Shown: piece by piece, positions 28,026-36,669 of the stretch
How the letters are laid out: the number at the start of each line of letters is the position of its first letter
Numbering within the stretch: position 1 is the stretch's first letter
Source: Paenibacillus sp. yr247
GTDB lineage: Bacteria > Bacillota > Bacilli > Paenibacillales > NBRC-103111
Direction: 5' to 3'
DNA: 64,000 nucleotides
Assembly (NCBI RefSeq): GCF_900103825.1
Contig: NZ_FNIF01000001.1
Span: forward strand, 744,001-808,000
The notes under the pieces: generated by a model
The model's input: only the letters and a program-made list of their open reading frames with translations
Told to the model about the DNA's origin: nothing
The model's database searches: none
Translations under genes and position numbers: made by a program

Positions 28026-29282
28026 GTGATCAAATATCGCTTACATAATGGCTTGAGAGTCGTCATGGAACAAATTCCTACGTTTCGATCAGTAACGTTC
28101 GGGATTTGGGTGAAGACTGGCTCACGTAATGAGTCACAAGAAAATAACGGCATTTCGCACTTTATTGAACACATGTTGTTTAAGGGAACGGAGCGCCATT
28201 CGGCCAAAGATATCGCAGAAATATTTGATGGTATTGGTGGGAATGTCAATGCATTTACCTCCAAAGAGTACACATGCTATTACGCAAAAGTGCTCGATGA
28301 CCATCTGCCACTTGCCATGGACGTGCTTTCGGACATGTTTTTCCATTCTACTTTTGATGAGGGAGAGTTGGAGAAAGAAAAGAAAGTCATTTATGAAGAA
28401 ATTTCTATGTATGAAGATACACCGGACGACTTGGTTCATGATTTGTTGGCGAAAGCCTCTTATGGCTCACATCCGTTAGGTTATACGATACTCGGAACAG
28501 AAGATAATTTATCGAAAATGAAATCCAATGATCTTCGTAACTACATGAAGCAGCACTATAATACTGAAAATACGGTACTTAGCATTGCTGGCAATATTGA
28601 CGACAGTGTGCGCGAACTCATTGAGAAGCATTTCGGCGAATTCGCTCAAACAGGCGTGGAAACCAGTTATGATGCACCAGACTTCGTTGGAGAGCTTATT
28701 TTCCATGCGAAGAAAACAGAACAAAATCACATCTGTTTATCGTTACCAGGTCTTTCTCTTCAAGAAGAGAATCTGTACCCCATGGTACTGCTTAATAATG
28801 CGATTGGCGGAGGCATGAGTTCCAGATTGTTCCAGGAGATCCGCGAGAAACGAGGGCTTGCTTATTCCGTTTATTCGTATCACTCTTCGCATATCGATAG
28901 CGGTATATTTACTATTTATACGGGGACTGCCCCAAAACAGACGGAAGAAGTGCTCAAAGTAACGATGGAGCTGCTGCATGATATAGCTGTGAATGGAATG
29001 TTGGATTCCGAACTCAAGAAGGGGAAGGAACAACTGAAAGGCAGCTTAATCCTTAGCCTAGAGAGTACCAGCAGCCGTATGAACCGATTTGGGAAAAATG
29101 AGCTGATGACCGGTAAGCATTACAGTTTAGACGAAATGATTGAACGTATTGATAGCGTTCAGATGGAACACATCCGAGAGTTGACCAAGACGTTATTCTC
29201 GACGCCTTTTGCATTGAGTATGGTGGGCAATTCGGATGATGTGATTAACGGCTTCAGGAGGGATCAGCTTGTCTCTCTCTAA
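28026..29282 (+). CDS. mlpA: M16 family zinc protease MlpA/YmxG
   Basis: 418 residues. Pitrilysin-like metalloprotease with inverted zinc motif HFIEH (residues 45-49), downstream Glu in the VIYEEISMYEDTPDD region, and a C-terminal non-catalytic M16 domain with GLAYSVYSY. Homologues influence protease gene regulation in B. subtilis. GTG 28026 is chosen (6 nt after GAGGAGGA) over TTG 28023. A TATAAT at 27976 lacks a matching -35. Overlaps dut by 14 nt. Confidence 0.93.
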   Translation: MIKYRLHNGLRVVMEQIPTFRSVTFGIWVKTGSRNESQENNGISHFIEHMLFKGTERHSAKDIAEIFDGIGGNVNAFTSKEYTCYYAKVLDDHLPLAMDVLSDMFFHSTFDEGELEKEKKVIYEEISMYEDTPDDLVHDLLAKASYGSHPLGYTILGTEDNLSKMKSNDLRNYMKQHYNTENTVLSIAGNIDDSVRELIEKHFGEFAQTGVETSYDAPDFVGELIFHAKKTEQNHICLSLPGLSLQEENLYPMVLLNNAIGGGMSSRLFQEIREKRGLAYSVYSYHSSHIDSGIFTIYTGTAPKQTEEVLKVTMELLHDIAVNGMLDSELKKGKEQLKGSLILSLESTSSRMNRFGKNELMTGKHYSLDEMIERIDSVQMEHIRELTKTLFSTPFALSMVGNSDDVINGFRRDQLVSL

Positions 29283-29724
29283 TTTTGATGTCCAAATTAA
29301 ACGTGTATCTGGACAGGAAGATATTCTTCTGCCTCAAAAAATGTCCGTTGCTGCCAGTGGATTCGATCTTCATGCCGCAGTTAGCGAGCCGGTTGTGCTG
29401 GGGCCGGGTGAGCGACAGCTCATCCCGACTGGCTTCGCGCTATGCATGCCACCTGAGCTTGAAGCGCAGATCCGACCGAGGAGCGGGCTTGCCTACAAGC
29501 ATGGCATCACAACGCTTAACTCACCGGGAACGATCGATGCTGATTACCGCGGTGAGGTGAAAGTGATGCTGATTAACCATGGGCAAGAGCCATTCACGAT
29601 TCAGCGGAATGAGCGGATTGCGCAGATGGTATTCCAACTTGTGCCACAGATCAAGTTAACCGAAGTTATGGAATTAACGGAGACAGAGCGAGGATCCGGC
29701 GGTTTCGGCCATACAGGACGGTAA
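29269..29724 (+). CDS. dut: deoxyuridine 5'-triphosphate nucleotidohydrolase
   Basis: 151 residues, trimeric dUTPase family. All five motifs are visible: ASGFDLHAA, PRSGLAYKHGI, GTIDADYRGEVKV, NERIAQMVF and the C-terminal GSGGFGHTGR arm. It hydrolyses dUTP to dUMP and keeps uracil out of DNA. TTG start 6 nt after CAGGAGGG, inside the mlpA end. In B. subtilis this slot is ymxH; here a full dUTPase occupies it. Confidence 0.95.
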   Translation: MSLSNFDVQIKRVSGQEDILLPQKMSVAASGFDLHAAVSEPVVLGPGERQLIPTGFALCMPPELEAQIRPRSGLAYKHGITTLNSPGTIDADYRGEVKVMLINHGQEPFTIQRNERIAQMVFQLVPQIKLTEVMELTETERGSGGFGHTGR

Positions 29725-29756
29725 GTAGAACTACTATATACGTATGCGTTGATGAC

Positions 29757-29788
29757 AGAATCCCTTCTATTGGAAGGGGTTCTTTTTT
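29757..29788 (+). terminator. intrinsic terminator after dut
   Basis: AGAATCCCTTC and GAAGGGGTTCT pair around TATTG, followed by TTTTTGT. Confidence 0.85.
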
Positions 29789-29816
29789 GTTTCTTAGGAA
29801 CTATTCAATGAATAGC

Positions 29817-29844
29817 ACCCATCCTTAGGCGAACGCATACTATA
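29817..29844 (+). promoter_or_regulatory. SigK-type (late mother-cell) promoter of dpaAB
   Basis: ACC (29817-29819), 16 nt, then CATACTATA (29836-29844), matching the SigK consensus of an AC -35 and CATAnnnTA -10. It lies 39 nt before dpaA, whose B. subtilis homologue is SigK-controlled. Confidence 0.7.
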
Positions 29845-29882
29845 ACGTATCGAAACGGACCGAGAAAGGGGTGTAAGCAAGA

Positions 29883-30782
29883 ATGCTTACTGGGATTTCG
29901 GTTGCTTTCATGGGCGGGGACGCCCGGCAGCTTGAAGTAATTCAAAAATTTACCGAGCTTGATGCAACGGTGACATTAATTGGCTTTGACAATCTAGGGA
30001 GGCAATTTAGCGGTGTTACAAATGCTAAACTTGATCCCGTGCTGCTTCAAACCATTGATGTACTTATTTTACCAGCTGTTGGTTCGGATGATTCGGGACA
30101 AGTGGAATCAATATTCTCAAGCGAAGAAATAAGGCTGACGGACGAACATATCGCTTCGCTGCCGAAGCATGCCAAGGTGTACACAGGAATGGCCAAGAGT
30201 TATCTCAAGAAGCTTTGTACTGCACATGGGATAGAAGTCGTGGAGTTATTCGATCGTGACGATGTTGCGATTTATAATTCCATTCCAACAGCCGAGGGAG
30301 CGCTGATGATGGCGATCCAGAATACGGATATTACGATCCATGGTTCCGTTTGTATGGTTTTAGGTTTTGGCCGTACGGGTTTTACAATGGCCAAAACACT
30401 GCAGGGATTAGGAGCTACAGTGAAGGTTGGCGTGAGGAAACCGGAGCATTTTGCAAGGGCGTGGGAGATGGGTTTTCAGTCTTTTTATACGAAAGATCTG
30501 TACCCGGAAGTGGGGAATATTGACTTGCTTTTTAACACAATTCCGACTATGATAGTCACAGCGCAAGTTATTACCAATATCCCACATCGCGCGCTCATCA
30601 TCGATTTGGCTTCTAAACCCGGCGGAACGGACTTCCGATTTGCCGAGAAGAGAGGCATTAAAGCGATGCTAGCGCCCGGTTTACCTGGCATCGTCGCCCC
30701 CAAAACAGCTGGCCGCATCATGGCTAACACACTGAGTCAGCTGATCGAGGAAGACTTCAAAGACAGGAGCGATGTGGAATGA
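29883..30782 (+). CDS. dpaA: dipicolinate synthase subunit A
   Basis: 299 residues. Also known as SpoVFA. A Rossmann NAD(P)-binding motif (CMVLGFGRTGFTMAKTLQGL, about 157-176) is preceded by the SpoVFA N-terminal domain (GGDARQLEVI). With DpaB it oxidises dihydrodipicolinate-pathway intermediate to dipicolinic acid in the mother cell for loading into spores. ATG 29883 follows AAAGGGGTG. A SigK-like promoter precedes it; its stop overlaps dpaB by 4 nt. Confidence 0.96.
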   Translation: MLTGISVAFMGGDARQLEVIQKFTELDATVTLIGFDNLGRQFSGVTNAKLDPVLLQTIDVLILPAVGSDDSGQVESIFSSEEIRLTDEHIASLPKHAKVYTGMAKSYLKKLCTAHGIEVVELFDRDDVAIYNSIPTAEGALMMAIQNTDITIHGSVCMVLGFGRTGFTMAKTLQGLGATVKVGVRKPEHFARAWEMGFQSFYTKDLYPEVGNIDLLFNTIPTMIVTAQVITNIPHRALIIDLASKPGGTDFRFAEKRGIKAMLAPGLPGIVAPKTAGRIMANTLSQLIEEDFKDRSDVE

Positions 30783-31372
30783 ATTGGCAAGGGAAAACAG
30801 TCGGTTATGCATTAACCGGTTCTCACTGTACATTGGAAGAAGTCATGCCTCAGATTAAGAGATTTGTAGATGCAGGTGCACGCGTTATTCCGATTGTGTC
30901 AAATACAATCATGACAACTGATACACGTTTTGGCAAATCTGCTGATTGGCAGCAACAGTTAAAGGATATAACAGGGAACGATATTATTTCTACAATCGTA
31001 GCTGCAGAACCACTAGGTCCATCCAAACTGCTTGATGTGATGGTTATTGCACCGTGTACAGGTAACACGACTAGTAAGCTAGCAAATGCAATGACAGAAA
31101 GTCCCGTACTTATGGCTGCTAAAGCGCAAATGAGAAACTTACGGCCGCTAGTTTTAGCGATCTCAACGAATGATGGACTGGGTTTAAACGCGATGAATAT
31201 CGCTAAGCTTCTTATTACCAAAAATATTTATTTTGTGCCTTATGGTCAAGATGCACCTGGAGCGAAGCCAAATTCGTTGGTAGCCCGGATGGACTTGATT
31301 ATGGAAGCTTGTGAAGCTGCTCTTGAAGGAAAGCAACTGCAGCCCATGATTATCGAGAGATTTCAATACTAA
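30779..31372 (+). CDS. dpaB: dipicolinate synthase subunit B (flavoprotein)
   Basis: 197 residues. A flavoprotein-like fold with VGYALTGSHCTLEE, PIVSNTI and VIAPCTGNTTSKLANAMTES, the motif shared with Dfp/UbiX-type FMN proteins. It partners DpaA in DPA synthesis (SpoVFB). ATGA overlap with dpaA implies coupled translation. 35 nt separate it from asd, so the lysine/DPA genes form one transcriptional unit. Confidence 0.96.
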   Translation: MNWQGKTVGYALTGSHCTLEEVMPQIKRFVDAGARVIPIVSNTIMTTDTRFGKSADWQQQLKDITGNDIISTIVAAEPLGPSKLLDVMVIAPCTGNTTSKLANAMTESPVLMAAKAQMRNLRPLVLAISTNDGLGLNAMNIAKLLITKNIYFVPYGQDAPGAKPNSLVARMDLIMEACEAALEGKQLQPMIIERFQY

Positions 31373-31407
31373 TTCATATACAAATCTTGAAGGGGAGAGT
31401 CCAGCAC

Positions 31408-32445
31408 ATGTCCAACCAGAAACTTTTTAACGTTGCAGTTGTAGGCGCTACAGGCGCAGTAGGAGAACAAATAATCCGTCTATTAGAAGAACGGAATTTC
31501 CCCATCAAGGAATTGAAATTGCTTTCTTCCGCTCGTTCAGCCGGCGTAAAGCTTCCTTTCAAGGGTCAAGACGTAACCGTGCAAGAAGCGACAGCGGAAA
31601 GCTTTCAAGATGTTGATATTGCTTTATTTAGTGCCGGTGGCGATGTGACGAAGGCATTAGCTCCTCACGCGGTTAAGGCGGGTACGATCTGTATCGATAA
31701 TACGAGTGCGTACCGTATGGATCCTGAAACACCGCTTGTGGTTCCAGAGGTTAACGTCGAGAAAATTAATGAGCATAAGGGGATTATTGCAAATCCAAAT
31801 TGTTCCACGATCCAAATGGTTGCTACATTGAAGCCTTTATATGATCGTTATGGGATTTCCCGTATCATCGTTTCTACGTATCAAGCTGTTTCTGGGGCTG
31901 GTGCCAAAGCGATTAATGAAATGCTAAGACAATCGAAAGAAGTACTTGAAGGAAATGACGCGAATCCGGACATTTTGCCAGTAGGTTCTTTACCAGTGAA
32001 GCACCAAATTGCCTTCAATGCGATTCCGCAAATCGATAAGTTCCTCGATAACGGTTTTACCAATGAAGAAATGAAAATGATTCTTGAAACGAAAAAAATT
32101 ATGGGCGATGAGTCCATTGAAGTTACAGCTACTTGCGTTCGTATCCCGGTTGTTTATGGTCATTCCGAATCGGTCTATGTTGAATTAAAAGAAGATTTCG
32201 ACGTAGAAGAAGTGAAGACGTTGCTTGCTAATGCCCCTGGTATTGTTCTTGTCGACAATCCTGCAGAGCAGCAGTATCCACTTGCCACAGATGCAGCTGG
32301 TAAACTGGAAACTTTCGTTGGCCGTGTGCGTCGCGATCTGAGCAATCCAAAAGCACTAAATATGTGGATTGTTTCTGACAACCTTCTGAAGGGCGCTGCT
32401 TGGAATGCTGTGCAAATTGCTGAATATATTGCTATAGAACAATAA
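31408..32445 (+). CDS. asd: aspartate-semialdehyde dehydrogenase
   Basis: 345 residues. It reduces aspartyl-4-phosphate to aspartate semialdehyde with NADPH. NADP motif VVGATGAVGEQIIRLLEE at the N-terminus; catalytic Cys in NPNCSTIQMVATLKPL (~residue 130); the substrate-binding QAVSGAGAKAINEM segment follows. ATG 31408 is preceded by AAGGGGAGA. It supplies the branch to lysine, diaminopimelate and DPA with dapG and dapA downstream. Confidence 0.97.
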   Translation: MSNQKLFNVAVVGATGAVGEQIIRLLEERNFPIKELKLLSSARSAGVKLPFKGQDVTVQEATAESFQDVDIALFSAGGDVTKALAPHAVKAGTICIDNTSAYRMDPETPLVVPEVNVEKINEHKGIIANPNCSTIQMVATLKPLYDRYGISRIIVSTYQAVSGAGAKAINEMLRQSKEVLEGNDANPDILPVGSLPVKHQIAFNAIPQIDKFLDNGFTNEEMKMILETKKIMGDESIEVTATCVRIPVVYGHSESVYVELKEDFDVEEVKTLLANAPGIVLVDNPAEQQYPLATDAAGKLETFVGRVRRDLSNPKALNMWIVSDNLLKGAAWNAVQIAEYIAIEQ

Positions 32446-32490
32446 TCGCTTTACTGCGATATCATCAAGCAGTGAATATGGGGGAAACTC

Positions 32491-33708
32491 ATGCGAATCC
32501 TTGTACAAAAATTTGGAGGTACTTCGCTTTCCACTGCACAAGCCAGAGAACACGTTATTGGTCATATTCAAGATGCACTAATTAATCATTATAAATTAGT
32601 TGTTGTTGTATCCGCGATGGGAAGAAAAGGAGAACCCTATGCCACTGACACGCTCCTTGACCTCGTTCGAAGGAACGGGGAGGGGCTGCAAACACGGGAA
32701 CTCGATATGCTGATGGGTTGCGGAGAGTTAATTTCTGCGGTACATTTGTGTAGTATTTTACAAGCATCAGGTATTCGTTCTACGGTTTTGACGGGTGGGC
32801 AAGCTGGTATTCTTACGAATAACGAGCATGGCAACGCCAAGATTGTAGCTATGCAGCCTAACCGTATCCTTGAATTGTTGGAACAGGATATAGTTGTCAT
32901 TGTTACTGGATTTCAAGGTAAAACGAGTCAAGATGAGCTGACAACACTGGGACGCGGAGGTAGTGATACATCTGCTACTGCTCTTGGTGCAGCACTTAAG
33001 GCTGAAATTGTGGATATTTTTACCGATGTAAATGGCATTATGACAGCAGATCCAAGGATCGTTGAGGATGCGAAACCACTTGTTCGTGTAAGCTTCGCTG
33101 AAATCTGCAATATGGCACATAATGGTGCTAAGGTGATTCATCCTCGTGCTGTAGAAGTAGCCATGCATGCTAATATTCCTATACGTGTGCGATCGACGTT
33201 TTCGAAGGAAGAAGGAACATTAGTCACAGCTACAGACAGCATTCCTAATGAAATGAGCCAAGTGAAGGATCGATTCGTTACGGGAATTGCACATTTTACG
33301 AATATTACTCAAATTCAGGTCGCTGCAGTTGAAGGGCAATTCGATCTTCAGCTTCGTGTTTTCAAAACGATGGCGCAGCATCAGATTAGCGTTGATTTTA
33401 TTAATGTCAATCCCTCGGCTGTTGTTTATACGGTGTTTGATCATGAAGCAGAGCGTGCAGTTAAACTGCTTAGAAGTCAAGGCTATGAGCCAAAGGCTTT
33501 GAGTGGATGTGCAAAAGTTTCTGTTATCGGCGGCGGTATGAACGGCGTACCAGGTATTATGGCACATATTGTTGAAGCATTAACTGTTGAAGACATACGA
33601 ATTCTTCAATCAGCCGACTCGAATACAACGATTTGGGTGCTTGTTCAAGGTGAGGATATGATAAAATCCGTTAAAGCATTACATCATAAATTCAATTTAA
33701 ATAAGTGA
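32491..33708 (+). CDS. dapG: aspartokinase I (diaminopimelate-sensitive type)
   Basis: 405 residues. Amino-acid kinase domain with VQKFGGTSLS at the N-terminus, TGFQGKT, and TLGRGGSDTSATALGAAL, followed by two ACT domains at the C-terminus. Single-gene length (~404) and locus match B. subtilis DapG, the DAP-inhibited isozyme serving cell wall and spore synthesis. ATG 32491 follows GGGGGA. Confidence 0.95.
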   Translation: MRILVQKFGGTSLSTAQAREHVIGHIQDALINHYKLVVVVSAMGRKGEPYATDTLLDLVRRNGEGLQTRELDMLMGCGELISAVHLCSILQASGIRSTVLTGGQAGILTNNEHGNAKIVAMQPNRILELLEQDIVVIVTGFQGKTSQDELTTLGRGGSDTSATALGAALKAEIVDIFTDVNGIMTADPRIVEDAKPLVRVSFAEICNMAHNGAKVIHPRAVEVAMHANIPIRVRSTFSKEEGTLVTATDSIPNEMSQVKDRFVTGIAHFTNITQIQVAAVEGQFDLQLRVFKTMAQHQISVDFINVNPSAVVYTVFDHEAERAVKLLRSQGYEPKALSGCAKVSVIGGGMNGVPGIMAHIVEALTVEDIRILQSADSNTTIWVLVQGEDMIKSVKALHHKFNLNK

Positions 33709-33732
33709 AAATATGTGACTCAGGAGGTGTAA

Positions 33733-34599
33733 ATGGTGGATTTTGGAAGAGTAATTACAGCTATGGTCACCCCGTTTGACGAGCAATTGCAAGTCAATTG
33801 GGACCAAGTAGAACCACTAATTAACTATTTGATCGAAGAGCAGCAGTCGGATAGCCTCGTTATTTGTGGGACGACCGGAGAGGCGCCAACGTTAACAGAT
33901 GATGAGAAACTGAAGCTTATCGAATTATCCGTCCGTTATGCCCGAGGGCGCTGTAAGATCATTGCAGGTACAGGAAGTAATGATACCGCGCACACCATTC
34001 ATTTTTCCCAAAAGGTTGAGAAACTTGGGGTCGATGCTTTACTGATCGTAGCTCCTTATTATAACCGTCCCTCACAAGAAGGATTGTACCAGCATTTTAA
34101 AGCAATCGCTGAGTCTGTTCAGGTGGCGATTATGCTATATAATGTACCTGGACGCACGGGTGTGAATGTGGATGCGGAGACAACGATTCGTCTATCCCAA
34201 ATTTCTAATATCGTAGCTACCAAAGATTGCGCAAACACGGATCAATTGACACGTATACTAAATGGTGCAGCTTCTGATTTCCTTGTATACAGCGGGGATG
34301 ACAGCAGTGCGTTGCCTGCTCTTGCGATAGGATGTCAGGGAATTATTAGTGTTGCAAGTCATGTGATTGGAAAAGAAATGCAATCTATGATAAAGTATTA
34401 TTTAGAAGGTAACATTCAGCAAGCGGCAGAACTTCATCGTAAGCTTCATCCTGTTTTTACTGGCATTTTCCGTGTACCGAGTCCTGCTCCAATAAAGCAT
34501 GCTCTCGCACTGAAAGGCATTCAAACAGGAGGCGTAAGACTTCCGTTGGTTCGCGTATCCGAGCAAGAAGGACAATTCATCCAATCACTTTTTGTATGA
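33733..34599 (+). CDS. dapA: 4-hydroxy-tetrahydrodipicolinate synthase
   Basis: 288 residues, TIM barrel. It condenses pyruvate with aspartate semialdehyde; the product feeds both DpaAB (DPA) and lysine/DAP synthesis. Schiff-base Lys is in VATKDCANTDQ (~161), catalytic Tyr in YNVPGRTGVN (~133), and GTTGEAPTL binds substrate near the N-terminus. AGGAGG precedes ATG 33733. A terminator follows, ending the dpaA-dapA unit. Confidence 0.97.
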   Translation: MVDFGRVITAMVTPFDEQLQVNWDQVEPLINYLIEEQQSDSLVICGTTGEAPTLTDDEKLKLIELSVRYARGRCKIIAGTGSNDTAHTIHFSQKVEKLGVDALLIVAPYYNRPSQEGLYQHFKAIAESVQVAIMLYNVPGRTGVNVDAETTIRLSQISNIVATKDCANTDQLTRILNGAASDFLVYSGDDSSALPALAIGCQGIISVASHVIGKEMQSMIKYYLEGNIQQAAELHRKLHPVFTGIFRVPSPAPIKHALALKGIQTGGVRLPLVRVSEQEGQFIQSLFV

Positions 34600-34611
34600 T
34601 AACGCCTAATG

Positions 34612-34642
34612 AATCGGTGCTTCCGGCATCGGTTTTCTTTTT
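34612..34642 (+). terminator. intrinsic terminator after dapA
   Basis: ATCGGTGC-TTCCG-GCATCGGT with a G-U pair, followed by TTTCTTTTTT. Confidence 0.7.
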
Positions 34643-34671
34643 TGGGGGAAACTAATGTAATCGGTATTAAC

Positions 34672-34701
34672 TTGTATTTGCTGTTTTTTTTCATGTATAA
34701 T
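34672..34701 (+). promoter_or_regulatory. SigA-type promoter of the RNase J gene
   Basis: TTGTAT (34672-34677), 18 nt, perfect TATAAT (34696-34701); about 68 nt upstream of the start codon. Confidence 0.7.
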
Positions 34702-34768
34702 GGTTGCAAGTGACTAGTTCGGTTTTTCATTTAAAATTCGTCGTCCAATCTTAGAAGGAGGTATATTC

Positions 34769-36445
34769 TTGTCCAAAAAAAATATTGATAAACTTTTGAT
34801 CTTCGCTCTTGGCGGCGTGGGCGAAATCGGAAAAAATATGTATTGTGTTCAGTATGCGAACGATATCATTGTCATTGATAGTGGTTTGAAATTTCCAGAG
34901 CAGGACATGCTGGGAATCGATATTGTCATTCCAGATATCGGGTACTTAACGGAGAATCGGGATAAAGTACGCGGCATTATCATTACTCACGGCCACGAAG
35001 ATCACATCGGAGGCTTACCTTATGTGCTTAAGCATCTAAATGTTCCGCTTTATGCGACTAAGCTTACAATGGGACTAATCGAAGCGAAGCTGAAGGAAGC
35101 GAATTTGCTCGGTACTACGAACCGGATCCTTATTAATTCGGAATCTGTGCTTTCCTTAGGAGTTCTTACAGCATCATTCTTCAAAACCAATCATAGTATT
35201 CCAGATTCAGTGGGTGTCGCTTTGGATACACCTGAAGGCGTTGTTGTTCATACAGGTGATTTTAAATTCGATCAAACCCCTGTTAATGATCAATATGCGG
35301 ACTTACATCGTATGGCAGAGATTGGGAAGAAAGGCGTTCTTGCCTTGCTTTCTGACAGTACGAACGCAGAACGTCCTGGTTACACAGGCTCGGAGCGCAG
35401 TGTTGGGGTTGAAATTGAAGAAGTATTCCGTAAAGCTAAGCAGAGAGTTGTTATTGCGACATTTGCATCTAATATTCACCGTGTTCAACAGGTGTTTGAT
35501 GCAGCTGCGGCAACAAATCGTAAAGTCACAGTGATCGGAAGAAGCATGGTTAATGTGGTTTCGATTGCCAGTGAGTTAGGATACCTGCACATTCCGGATG
35601 GTATGTTGATTGAGCCGGAGGAAGTTAACAAGCTTGCCGCTGATCGTGTTGTCATTCTTTCCACAGGAAGCCAAGGCGAGCCGATGTCAGCTCTTACAAG
35701 AATGGCACGTTCTACCCACCGTAAAGTTGATATTTTACCTGGTGATACGGTCATTATTGCCGCTACGCCAATTCCAGGGAATGAGCGCGATGTAGGCCGT
35801 ACCGTAGATGAGCTGTTCCGTATTGGCGCTAATGTGATTTATGGTCCAGGTTCTGTTACTGGTGTACACGTATCAGGTCACGGGAGTCAAGAAGAATTGA
35901 AGTTAATGCTCAATCTTATGAAACCTAAATACTTTATTCCGATTCATGGTGAATACCGCATGCTGCGTCAACATGGCATTCTTGCCGAGTCTGTCGGCAT
36001 TCCTAAAGAAGATATATTTATGTGCGATATCGGTGACACGGTAGAAATTCAAAATGGCGTTGCTCGCAAAGGATCTAAAGTTCAAAGCGGCAACATTCTA
36101 ATTGATGGACTGGGCGTAGGAGATGTAGGCAACATTGTGTTGCGTGACCGTAAGTTACTGTCTCAGGACGGAATCCTCGTGGTCGTAGTTACACTCAGCA
36201 AACAAGATGGCAAAATCTTATCCGGACCGGATATTATTTCTCGCGGATTCGTGTATGTACGTGAATCTGAGGGTCTCTTGGAAGAAGCCAATCGTATCGT
36301 AACAAATACATTAACGAAACTAATGAATGAAAATGTAAATGAGTGGGCATCTTTAAAAACAAATGTGAAAGATGTTCTCGGACGCTTTTTATATGAACAA
36401 ACCAGAAGAAGACCGATGATCCTTCCGATTATCATGGAAGTCTAG
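34769..36445 (+). CDS. rnjB: ribonuclease J
   Basis: 558 residues. Metallo-beta-lactamase/beta-CASP nuclease with full zinc motif HGHEDHIGG (about residues 74-82), VHTGDFKFDQTPV, beta-CASP FASNIHRVQQVFDAA and HIHGEYRML-type motif (IPIHGEYRMLRQH), plus the C-terminal RNase J domain ending RRPMILPIIMEV. It matures 16S rRNA and degrades mRNA from 5' or internally. The locus after dapA is that of rnjB, but the intact motif and several segments read more like J1. TTG start 7 nt after AAGGAGG. Confidence 0.93.
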   Translation: MSKKNIDKLLIFALGGVGEIGKNMYCVQYANDIIVIDSGLKFPEQDMLGIDIVIPDIGYLTENRDKVRGIIITHGHEDHIGGLPYVLKHLNVPLYATKLTMGLIEAKLKEANLLGTTNRILINSESVLSLGVLTASFFKTNHSIPDSVGVALDTPEGVVVHTGDFKFDQTPVNDQYADLHRMAEIGKKGVLALLSDSTNAERPGYTGSERSVGVEIEEVFRKAKQRVVIATFASNIHRVQQVFDAAAATNRKVTVIGRSMVNVVSIASELGYLHIPDGMLIEPEEVNKLAADRVVILSTGSQGEPMSALTRMARSTHRKVDILPGDTVIIAATPIPGNERDVGRTVDELFRIGANVIYGPGSVTGVHVSGHGSQEELKLMLNLMKPKYFIPIHGEYRMLRQHGILAESVGIPKEDIFMCDIGDTVEIQNGVARKGSKVQSGNILIDGLGVGDVGNIVLRDRKLLSQDGILVVVVTLSKQDGKILSGPDIISRGFVYVRESEGLLEEANRIVTNTLTKLMNENVNEWASLKTNVKDVLGRFLYEQTRRRPMILPIIMEV

Positions 36446-36478
36446 GCTCGAACAGTCACTTGAACCTATGCAAATAGC

Positions 36479-36512
36479 AAAGCTTCCTCCATCACTGGAG
36501 GGAGCTTTTTTT
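36479..36512 (+). terminator. intrinsic terminator after RNase J gene
   Basis: AAAGCTTCCTCC and GGAGGGAGCTTTTTTT pair around ATCACT. Confidence 0.85.
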
Positions 36513-36538
36513 ATGTTGTTCAAAGGTATTAGAATGAT

Positions 36539-36568
36539 GCATGAAAGTGCGCAAGATTATTCATACTA
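36539..36568 (+). promoter_or_regulatory. candidate forespore (SigG/SigF-type) promoter upstream of tepA
   Basis: GCATGA (36539-36544), 17 nt, CATACTA (36562-36568). The -10 equals the SigG consensus and the -35 fits the GYATR form. No SigA-type promoter is apparent in this gap. Confidence 0.45.
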
Positions 36569-36582
36569 TGGGAGATTATGAA

Positions 36583-36662
36583 AAGCATAAACCTGTTTTA
36601 CTAATAGCAAAATCAGGTCATGCTTAATAAGCCAGTTTTGCTGAAGCAAAACTCTAAGGGGG
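36583..36662 (+). promoter_or_regulatory. tandem hairpins in tepA leader, second fused to the RBS
   Basis: Hairpin 1 (36583-36625): AAGCAT..ACCTG pairs with CAGGT..ATGCTT and its loop contains GTTTTACTAATAGCAAAA. Hairpin 2 (36634-36653): perfect AGTTTTGC-TGAA-GCAAAACT, 2 nt before AAGGGGG (36656-36662). Hairpin 2 belongs to the family also seen before rseP and miaB. Confidence 0.6.
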
Positions 36663-36669
36663 ATTGTCA

